This document shows, piece by piece, positions 52,507 to 61,152 of a stretch of DNA of 64,000 bases. The notes beneath the pieces are model-generated. The model was not told where the DNA came from. It worked only from the letters and a program-made list of their open reading frames with translations, and ran no database searches. Within the stretch, counting starts at the first letter, position 1. Each line of letters starts with the position of its first letter. Source of the DNA: Peronospora farinosa (taxonomy: Eukaryota > Oomycota > Peronosporomycetes > Peronosporales > Peronosporaceae); assembly GCA_947646735.1 (NCBI GenBank), contig CANTFK010000961.1, forward strand, positions 496,001 to 560,000. The letters are read 5' to 3'. The position numbers and the translations under genes were made by a program.

Positions 52507-53543
52507 TTCGCACTCGACACCTACTCTCTGTGTCAAGAAACCTGATGGTAAGTGGCGTATCGTTCATGCTTGTAATAAGCTCAATGTAGACACTATACAT
52601 GCACAGAGGCCAATACCAAGAAAGGATGTCTTTAGAACAATATGGTCTAATGTATCATGTACATTTTGCTCGACCTAGTCGATGGTTATAATCAACTGCT
52701 CATGTGAGCGAACGATATTCCGCTCACAGCGCCTAGTAATCCGAGCGACATGCTCCTGGACTGGTTTGGTTATTTCTCAGGGGCTGTCACATGATCCGGC
52801 TACGTTTAACCGTTTGGTGACTCAATTGTTTCGGCCCCATCGAAGCTATGCGCAGAATTATTTCGATGACATTTATGTACATATTCGTGCCGAACACGGA
52901 CAATCGGATACAAAAAACCATATTGTTCATTACGAGCAGTGCTCGAGTGCATGCGCACGAATAAGCTATATGCTAATGCCTGTTAGTACATCTTTGGTGC
53001 TGAAGAGATGTCCTTTTTAGGGTACTTCCTTGGAAGCGAGGACTTCAAGCAGATTTCGCTAACGACAAATCTGGTCAGTTCACGGTCCCAAAAGAATTTG
53101 CATAAGCCGCTTGACCTTGCCAATTACTTGCATACGTACAGCGAAAATTGCGCTGATATGGCTCGGCCATTATCCAATCTCCTTGAAAAGGACTTAGAAT
53201 GGTGTTGGCATGCCGAACCGCGACACTCCTAAGGGTCAGTTTAAATTTCCATCTTCCAGGTGCTAGTAACACAATTCGACATGTCCTCAGCGGATCATCT
53301 GCAGACCGATTGTCAGTCTGAACGCGTCTATCGCGTTGCTAAAGATTTTCTACGTAGCGTTTTAGCTGATGTGCCTCGACGTTGAAGCTCAACAATCCCT
53401 ATCCTTGCGTTATCGCTTAATAATGCTGTGCACGCCTCTATTTGCTATACCCCGTTCTATGTGAATGGTCTCACGCACCCACGCGTTCCTTTAACGCTAC
53501 CACTGAGTGGTTCAGGGCTTAGTGGGGGAGAGGTTGCCGAATC
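52507..53543 (+). mobile_element. Element E, right part: relic Ty3/Gypsy RT and integrase end
   Basis: From 52512 the frame reads on from the left part: Ser-Thr-Pro-Thr-Leu-Cys-Val-Lys-Lys. It continues through RT with Tyr-Phe-Asp-Asp near 52858, broken by stops (52678, 53020). After about 53230 it jumps to the integrase end (Ser-Ala-Asp-His-Leu-Gln-Thr-Asp), so RNase H and the integrase N-terminus are deleted. The relic ends at the 5' LTR of element C. Confidence 0.85.
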
Positions 53544-53882
53544 TGTAATGAGCTACACTACACACATAGTTAACACAAATGAACAATTACATATGTAGAC
53601 AGGTGCTGGGCCCGAATAGCGGGCACAGCGTGGTAATTTAGTATTGGTTTGTTATTGGGGCCTAAAGTCCCAATATGGACCAATGAATAATTAACCTGAA
53701 ATTGTGTGGTTCCCGAAACGCGGGAGCACTTTCGTATTTATTACGACTAAAATCTTCGTAATTAGTACGAATTAGAACAAAAATAAAAATCAGAGTTAAT
53801 TTACTTAATACCTACTACTTGGGCTTGAGTCTTCGTCAAGCGCACGTGTAAGCTAGTGACGGTACTTTCTAGCCCCGTTACA
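53544..53882 (+). repeat. 5' LTR of element C
   Basis: 339 bp beginning TGTAATGAGC and ending GTTACA. It aligns base for base with 60814-61152. Confidence 0.92.
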
Positions 53883-53884
53883 CC

Positions 53885-53893
53885 TGGTAGCAC
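53885..53893 (+). other. Primer-binding site of element C
   Basis: TGGTAGCAC starts two bases after the LTR, identical in sequence and spacing to element B, suggesting the same tRNA primer. Confidence 0.65.
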
Positions 53894-53989
53894 TTTGTAG
53901 TCCTTCCTGCCCGAGTTTGGGACGAGCAAATCGTCGTACTTTGACGCTCCAGATTTATTTCTGGAGCACGCGACCTTCCCCCATCTTAC

Positions 53990-54950
53990 TGGTGTTGAGT
54001 GGGATGCCCTTAATCGCCTCGCGGCGATATCGGGAGAGGCATTCGTCGCGTTGCTGATGAGATCAGCACCCCCTGACGCGCAACGTCTCGCCATACATGA
54101 TTTTATGGCACGCGAGCTCGCCGAATCCAACCGGCGAGGCTTAACTACCTTGCGCCCTTCACGTAATGAGGCCGTGAAGATGGAAACCTCCTCCTACTCT
54201 GGAGAAGGTAAAGATCGGTTGTCACTGAATCGGTGGTTTGAGAAGTTGACATCGCCATCGCCTCGAGACTTCTTGAGGCACCCCAGGCGAAGGTCAACTT
54301 TCTTCTTTCCCGCCTCACCGGGAAGGCCAAGGAGTGGACCCTTGGTAAGCTCGTTGTGGACGAGCACGCATTCCCCACCTTGGATACCATCCAGGATGAT
54401 CTTCGTCTTGCTTTCGAGCCACCGCAAGAGGAGAAACTGGTGCGATCAAGATTCCTGTCTATGCGACAAGGTAAAATGGCGATGCGCGACCACGTAAAGA
54501 TGGCTAGGCATCTGGCGTCGTGTATTATCACGCACCCCATGGACATGTACACACAGGTAAATGTCTTTGTGGATGGTACGCGTGAGGGGCAGACCCGCTT
54601 ATCGCTGGAGCGCGCCGAGCCTGCGACATTGGAGGAGGCATTTGCCATCGCACTCCGTAACGACTTAAGGGTCAACATATGCCAAACCCTCGGTCGTCAC
54701 CGTCCCCCGGCCTTCTGGTCCAGAACCTATGGATATCGACATTATTGAGTCGTCGGGTGACCGACGACGTGTCTTTCATCATAAGGGTGACGCTTGCACC
54801 GGGCTTCAAATGGTTTGCTTTAGTTGTCGTAAGCCAGGACATCGCGCGGCAGAGTGCCGTGCGCCAGCGACGATATCGGTGCAAGTAGTGGATGCCCATC
54901 ATGAGGGTGATGTACCGGCCGCACGTCCATTAAACGGTCGGGACCAGTAG
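53990..54950 (+). pseudogene. gag of element C, frameshifted
   Basis: A capsid N-terminal frame (from about 54051) shifts near 54240-54260 into the frame 54356-54748. That frame holds the capsid core (Leu-Thr-Gly-Lys-Ala-Lys-Glu-Trp). A second shift leads to an intact zinc knuckle at about 54816-54858 (Cys-Phe-Ser-Cys...Gly-His...Cys). The gag is therefore broken at least twice. Confidence 0.85.
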
Positions 54951-54994
54951 GTGCAGGGCGCCCTACTGGTTGGAACGGAGGTCCGGGTACCCCG

Positions 54995-55780
54995 GTGGCA
55001 GCCCAACCTTCCCGTCCTCCTGCGCTACGCGCACGGTTAAATGCCACCACTACGAGTGGTGATTCACGTCTGATTATTGTCAGTTTACATGTCGCCGGCG
55101 TCCGGCGACCTCTGCGAGCACTCCTGGACTCAGGAGCAACAAATAATTCCTTTCGTGAATCTTGTTTATCGATGCTGCCTCCCAACATCCAGGTCCGTGA
55201 GGGACCTGGCCAAGTCGTCGTCAAGTTAGCTGACGGGAAACCACACCGCGTATCGCGGCGCGAAGTGTTGTTGCCATACATATTTGATAGTTTTCGCAGT
55301 AGTAACTATTATTTGGTGATCGCAATGAATTATGCATTCGATTGCATACTCGGCATGCCATGGTTGGCACGTTATAAGCCCCAGATCGACTGGTTAGCCA
55401 GATCAGTGAGACGTCGACGCAAGTTCGATGTCAGTGAAGTGTTTACCCATCTCTTGGTATCTCCAAGTGACTGGCCGAACGTCACAGTCGTGGATCGTGA
55501 TTCCACGACGTTGGCGGTGCACAGAGCGAGCGATGGCCCTCTCTGCACTGCTTGTGCTGTTCTTCGAGACACAAGTGACAGTAACTCCTCGCTACAGAGC
55601 GAAGAGGACGACGAGGATGACGCGGTCGAACAGGGGTTCCCGCGCGTCATTAATGCGGTTGAACAGGGGTTCCCGCACGAGAATGCAGTGGTTAAACCGG
55701 GGTTCCCATCTGCACATATTGTGGTCGAGCAGGGGCACCCACAAGGGCATTGTGACGACGAGCAAGAGCTCGCCAGCTAG
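54995..55780 (+). pseudogene. Protease region of element C
   Basis: A 261-codon open frame contains the aspartic protease site Leu-Leu-Asp-Ser-Gly-Ala-Thr near 55122 and the Ile-Leu-Gly-Met-Pro-Trp-Leu motif near 55350. It is cut off from RT by a TAG (55778) inside the tandem repeat that follows. The protease domain itself looks intact. Confidence 0.85.
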
Positions 55781-55945
55781 TGTGACGTGGACGGACAGGA
55801 GTCCCCACGCGAGAGCATGATGGTCGAACCGGGGTTCCCATCATCACCCACTGTGGTCGAACCGAGGTTCCTACATGGGCATATTGTGGTTGAGCAGGGG
55901 CTCCCACACGGGTTTACGGCGACCGAGCAGGAGCTCCCCGCATCA
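55621..55945 (+). repeat. Minisatellite in the protease-RT linker of element C
   Basis: About eight or nine degenerate units of roughly 36-42 bp share a core like GTGGTCGAACAGGGGTTCCC. Where in frame, each encodes Val-Glu-Gln-Gly-Phe-Pro. The array crosses the stop of the protease frame. Confidence 0.75.
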
Positions 55946-58900
55946 AGTGTCGAAGGTCGAGTTTAGGCTACTCCCGTCTAGTGTTTCCGGCATCGTGGAT
56001 GAGGATATCCAGTGCCTAGAGGGGGGTGATGGTTTATCACCTGACTGCGATTCGCCAGCTTCAAGTAGTGACTCGAAGCACGATGGAGACAACTGCACCG
56101 AGAATCTAGCGTTGGAATGTGTCCACGCTATCGTATATATGTGGAAGGGAGTCCACAAAGGCGCCAATATATTGAAGTTGAGAGCCCTCCTCGTGACGTG
56201 TCTTCCATTACAAGCCTTCCAGGGCTTTCCTGGAAGCATTTTTGGCGTGACCTTAAGGGAGGCACTGTGGAACAAGTGTGTCTAATCACCAACGAGGTGG
56301 TTACCGTGGCAAACGAGGAGCATATGGCGCGTCCTCGAAGCGCTGAGCCGAGGTCAGCGCGTGAAGAAAGGTTTGCATCACAGTCATGGGAGGCTCTGCG
56401 AGAGTCTCGTAACCCTGTCTACGACATTGCTCGTGAGTATGCAGACGTGTTCCCGGCTGAACTTCCTGCGGACCGTGGTGTTCGACACGAGATTGATCTC
56501 TTGCCAGGTTCGAAGTATTGTGTGACACGGCAGTGTCCGTTGCCTCAAGATAAAGACGAGGCTGTTGACGCATTATTTGAAGGCCGCCGCAAGGCGGGTC
56601 ATGTGTGTGAAAGTATCTCACCACATTCGAGTCCAACCTTTTGCGTGAAGAAGGCTACGGGAGGCTGGCGGATAGTGCATGCGTTGAATAAGTCGAATGA
56701 TGACACTATTTCTGCGCAAACGCCTATTCACAGGAAGGACATGGTGCTGAATTTCATGTCAGGAAGTGTAATCTTCAGTGCCATCGACTTGACCGATGGC
56801 TTTTACCAGATTCTGATGCGACCGAGTGATATCCCACTCACCGCGGTGAGCACCCCAAGTGGCATGTCATGGGAGTGGCTGGTTATGCCACAAGGATTGA
56901 AGAACGCTCCGGCCACTTTCAATCGCATGGTGTCTCAAGTGTTAAGACCCCTTCGGAACTTTGCTTTAAGTTATTTTGACGTCATCTTCGTCCACAGTCG
57001 CGCCCGAGGGCAACCTCAATGATGTCCAAGTTCACCTTCAACACCTGAAGCAAGTGTTTCAAGTTATGCGGGACAACAAGTTGTACGCGAATCTCAATAA
57101 GTGTGTCTTTTGTGCACTTGAGATTCCGGTGTTGGGTTTCTATATGAGTAAATCGGAAATTCGAGCTGATCCAGAGAAGGTGTCGTCCATCTGTTCTTGG
57201 CCCACGCCCAAGAACCCTACGGAGCTGCGCCAGTGGCTCGGCTTGGCTAATTATCTGCACAAGTATACGAAGGATTATGCTGGTTCTATCCAGCCTTTGT
57301 CTTCACTCTTGAAGAAAGACGCCACGTGGTTGTGGCGTACCGAGAACCAAGCAGCCTTCGAAGCAGTAAAGAATAGCCTGGAGTCAGCTCCAGTGCTGGT
57401 CCTACTCCAAGCCGTTCCACGTGGTTTGCGATGCCAGTGATTTTGCAATCAGTTGTGACCTCATGCAATTTGATGATGAGGGCCGCGAACGAGTCGTGAG
57501 TTATCAGTCGCGACAGATGAATCTAGCTAAGAAGAACTATCCAATTCACGACAAGGAGTTGTTAGCGATGCGCTATGCACTCATCAAGTTTCGCGTGCAT
57601 CTGCTTGGTGAACGTACATTTGCTTTGTACACCGATCATGCATCGCTGCGCACAGCGATGAAGAGCCCACACCTGTCCCAACGGATGGCACGATGGCTCT
57701 CATTCTTCTCTGAGTACAACTTCGTCGTGCATTACAATCCAGGCAAGACTAATATTCCCGCTGACGCTCTGTCACAAAGTCCCGACTACGATCCTCGGAC
57801 TGCTCTGAGTCGTCAGACTACTGATGACGAGGACGATGATGAACGATGTGCGATGTGTGTATCGCTGAACCTAACTCGAGTTACACCCGAGCTGTGTTTA
57901 TTTGATGAGATCGTCGCAGCGTACAAGGGCGATTCAGATTATGCAGACATTATCGAGTATCTGCGTGCTCCCAGCTATGTTGCACTGAGAGCGTTAACCC
58001 CAACCAAGCGCGACCATATTCATCGATACAGTTTAGACGGCGATTTTGCTTCTGTATAGCATCGACCAATTCGATGCTCCTCGCACGGTTATTGCCAACG
58101 ACAAGAATTTGCGTGCAAGAATCATCCATGAGTACCACGATGCTCCTGCTGGCGGCCATTTAGGCCGTGAAAGTCTTTCGCGGCTGTGTCTCGAGACTTC
58201 TTCTGGCCTCATGGGTACGCAACTGGATCCGAACGTGAGAAATCTGCCAGCGTTTGAAGCCATCTCCATCGTCGCAGGCTCCCTTGCGATCGTTGCCAAT
58301 TGCATCAGAGGCCTGGAGATTAGTTTCGATGGACTTCATCTTCGGGATTGCATCCGATAGCCAAGCTCGAACGGGCATCTTGGTTATTTTGTTGATAGAT
58401 TCAGCAAGATGACACATCTAGTGCCTGTTCACGCTAAGATCACCGCGGCAGAGACCGCGGCGCACTTCATTGACGCGGCGTCCGTCATCATGGCCATCCA
58501 GAATACATTGTTTCGGACCGTGATCCGCGATTTACGTCCGCATTTTGGACGTCACTGTTCGAGCTCCTCGGAAAAAAATTGCTGATGTCGACTGCGGCCC
58601 ATCCGGAAACGGATGGGCAAACCGAGCGCGTGAATCGGGTCCTCAGACGCTCTTCGAAGTTACGCTGCGCCATTGACAGGTTGGAGTGCATTTTTACCAC
58701 TCGCTGAGTTCGCTCAACAACGTCGTACACGCGTCGAAAGGGTTAACGCCATTCTTTGTGAATTCAGCTCGCCACCCTCGTGTTCCTACTGTCCTGGCCG
58801 TAGGGCGACCCACAACATCTAGTGGCTCCACTCTGGGGGGAAAAAGGTGATAAACAACGATCGAGTGCAGCTCACGGTATTTTGAGCGCGAATGCAGTAA

Positions 58901-59389
58901 TCCGATCCAAGGCAAAGACGGCCACTTTATCGCCATCAGACGTGGCGTCCCCATTAGCTCGATGGACTGCGCAGACATTAATTGACCCGTCTTCAGGTAA
59001 GCGTTCACCTACTGCCAACTACGCGCCGATTGAGTCGTCGCGACCAATTGATGACATGGCTGTGTCGGAATTCATACTCTAACGTCAGGCCATCACCCGG
59101 TTTGTACGCGACGAACTACAATCTGCGGTAGACCAAAAGAAGGAGAACGCTTACAAACATGGCAGAAAGAACATGAGAAAGTTTGAGAAAGGTGATCGTG
59201 TATTATTATCTACGGAAGATTTAAGGGATTCAGCGGTCACTAACCTGGGCGCGAGTAAACTCACGCCACGCTTCATCGGTCCATTCAAGGTTCTGAAGGC
59301 AATTGGCGACGCTTATACACTCGACGTCCCCGCTTCACTGCGACTCCACCCGACATTCTATGTCGGGCGGCTGAAGGAATATCGTCCGG

Positions 59390-59824
59390 CTACGCTTCAC
59401 GGTTTGGCTCCGACGCCGGCTTCAGGGGTTCGTAAGTCGAACGGCCTTCTCGTCGTGCTCGACGCGCCGATGACATGGGGCGGGGCCTCGATCCCATCTG
59501 AACTTGACCAAGCACCTGGCGCTCCAGAACCCTTATCCGTTCGAGCAGTTCACAGTTCGACTGCCGGTTCTCACTCGAAGTCTTCTCCGCCCGGGCAGCA
59601 CGTTCAATGGCAGCCTCAGCCTCCAGCTGAGCATCGGCAGCTATGTTCACGGCCTGATCAACATCGTCCTGAGCAACCAGGACGCCAGCACTACCATCGC
59701 GAGGGCCCTCCTCCGCATCAACATGCGGAGGAACAGGTGCGCTGGATTGTAGAACGCATTGTGGGTCACGAGGACCCTCCACAACCAGCACTGCAGTCGG
59801 CTCATGAGAAGTGCGCGGTTCCAT
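59390..59824 (-). CDS. Antisense coiled-coil frame of element C
   Basis: A 144-codon minus-strand frame from an ATG at 59824 overlaps the pol linker and chromodomain start. Residues about 50-105 form an Ala/Glu-rich heptad pattern ending Ile-Arg-Val-Leu-Glu-Arg-Gln-Val-Leu. This is the same position, antisense between GPY/F and chromodomain, as the coiled coil of element B. It could be a second exon of the 60734 frame. The coding claim rests on position and composition only. Confidence 0.4.
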   Translation of the reverse strand: MEPRTSHEPTAVLVVEGPRDPQCVLQSSAPVPPHVDAEEGPRDGSAGVLVAQDDVDQAVNIAADAQLEAEAAIERAARAEKTSSENRQSNCELLERIRVLERQVLGQVQMGSRPRPMSSARRARREGRSTYEPLKPASEPNREA

Positions 59825-60018
59825 CCGTGCGCAGGTACCGAGTACGTTGGCTTGGATTCCCTACCGAGCAGGATACATGGGAACCACGTTCCTCGCTCCT
59901 TCGTGACGTTCCAGATGTGGTTCTGTCGTATGAAGCCACGAAGTCGGGCTATTCCAAGGCGGGCGAGCACGCGAACGCTCTCGTGACAAACGAGAGTGGT
60001 AAGGATATCCACGTCGTC

Positions 60019-60100
60019 GAGAACGAGAACGATGACGCAAACGAGAACGATGTCGTGAACGAGAACGATGCCGTGAACGGGAACGTCGTGGTGAATACAC
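60019..60100 (+). repeat. Short tandem repeat after the chromodomain of element C
   Basis: Units of GAGAACGAGAACGATG-like sequence encode Asn-Glu-Asn-Asp/Val-Val repeats at the end of pol. On the opposite strand they encode Arg-Ser repeats. Confidence 0.65.
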
Positions 60101-60293
60101 ATTATCACGATTGCGAGACGAGAATCGCGCAGCAGGACGGGCAGGCGAACGTGTCGCTGCCCTGCGCTGATTATTCCGCGGAGATTGACTCCGCTGTCGC
60201 GAGTGGTGCTGCCAGCGAGGCGCACCACGAATAACTGCGCTTCTCCGTTCGCGATCGCTGAGTGGACACTCAGCGATGTGTCGTCGCCATTCG

Positions 60294-60734
60294 TCATGAA
60301 GTTGGGCGTGGAGTCAAGTCACAAGACTGGCATCCTTCATTGACATGAACGAAGCAGAGGCGGTCCTCATTCCAAGCATTTTCACACACTCTTTCGCGTA
60401 GCGCGCCGATGGAGTGATCGGCGCGAAGCTCCTCTCGATTGGCGAGCCATAGTTGGAAGCTGCTACCATCCTCGAGCATCCGATTCCAACGTTGGATGAA
60501 GGCACACCAAGAACGTTGTAGAGCTTGATGCTCGATTCCATTAAGACCCTTACCGCGAAGTTTTCGAATTCGGCGGAAGTAGTCCCGCATCGTGTCCATT
60601 GAGTCCGAAGCGTGAGCTCCGGACAAGTCGTACAGTGACCAAGGTATGAGTTGCCACGCCATGATGCTGGTTGTTGCACTCCCGCTGATGTTTCTTGGGA
60701 GTGCTGCTGGATTGGGTGTTGGGTCTCCGGACAT
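60294..60734 (-). CDS. Antisense frame of element C, 146 codons
   Basis: A complete minus-strand frame, from the ATG at 60734 to 60294, lies between the end of pol and the 3' LTR. The product is Trp-rich and helical (Trp-Gln-Leu-Ile-Pro-Trp-Ser, Trp-Cys-Ala-Phe-Ile-Gln-Arg-Trp) with many Arg/Glu pairs. It shares no clear sequence with the antisense product of B but has the same location and direction. A donor-like CGCG-GTAAGG near 60560 could allow splicing. It is unbroken although this copy's gag and pol are ruined. Function unknown. Confidence 0.55.
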   Translation of the reverse strand: MSGDPTPNPAALPRNISGSATTSIMAWQLIPWSLYDLSGAHASDSMDTMRDYFRRIRKLRGKGLNGIEHQALQRSWCAFIQRWNRMLEDGSSFQLWLANREELRADHSIGALRERVCENAWNEDRLCFVHVNEGCQSCDLTPRPTS

Positions 60735-60800
60735 TGCTTGTTCGTTTGTGAGCGATGGGGTTTCAACAGTTGAGCACTCACGGTTGGTGAGTGCTGTCTT

Positions 60801-60813
60801 GAGAAGGGGGTGA
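60801..60813 (+). other. Polypurine tract of element C
   Basis: GAGAAGGGGGTGA directly precedes the 3' LTR start at 60814. Confidence 0.7.
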
Positions 60814-61152
60814 TGTAATGGGCTACATTACACACATAGTTAACACAAATGAACAATTACATATATAGACAGGTGCTGGGCCCGAATAGCGGGCACAGCG
60901 TGGTAATTTAGTATTGGTTTGTTATTGGGGCCTAAAGTCCCAATATGGACCAATGAATAATTAACCTGAAATTGTGTGGTTCCCGAAACGCGGGAGCACT
61001 TTCGTATTTATTACGACTAAAATCTTCGTAATTAGTACGAATTAGAACAAAAATAAAAATCAGAGTTAAAGTACTTAATACCTACTACTTGGGCTTGAGT
61101 CTTCGTCAAGCGCGCGTGTGAGCTAGTGACGGTACGTTCTATCCCCGTTACA
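60814..61152 (+). repeat. 3' LTR of element C
   Basis: 339 bp, TGTAATGGGC to GTTACA, about nine differences from the 5' LTR. It is followed directly by the RNase H sequence of fragment D. Confidence 0.92.

Larger units (their letters stand above)
56117..60234 (+). pseudogene. Broken pol of element C (RT, RNase H, integrase, chromodomain)
   Basis: RT (56400-57000) is open but its catalytic motif reads Tyr-Phe-Asp-Val near 56970, where Tyr-Phe-Asp-Asp is expected, so the second metal-binding Asp is lost. Frame changes follow at about 57020 and 57430. RNase H (57421-57780) has Val-Cys-Asp-Ala-Ser and Tyr-Thr-Asp-His. Integrase (58080-58900) is badly broken. The last frame (59173-60234) is intact and carries GPY/F (Gly-Pro-Phe-Lys-Val), a low-complexity linker and a chromodomain (about 59740-59940) with Arg-Trp-Leu-Gly-Phe-Pro. 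Confidence 0.9.
53544..61152 (+). mobile_element. Element C: full-length, inactivated Ty3/Gypsy chromovirus of a second family
   Basis: It is 7609 bp with 339-bp LTRs (TGTAATG...GTTACA) differing at about nine sites by eye. It has a primer-binding site, gag with zinc knuckle, protease, RT, RNase H, integrase, GPY/F, chromodomain, antisense frames and a polypurine tract. Its proteins are clearly different from those of B. The five bases before (GAATC) and after (GATAA) do not match, and the flanks belong to different elements (E on the left, D on the right), so its edges probably result from recombination. Confidence 0.93.
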
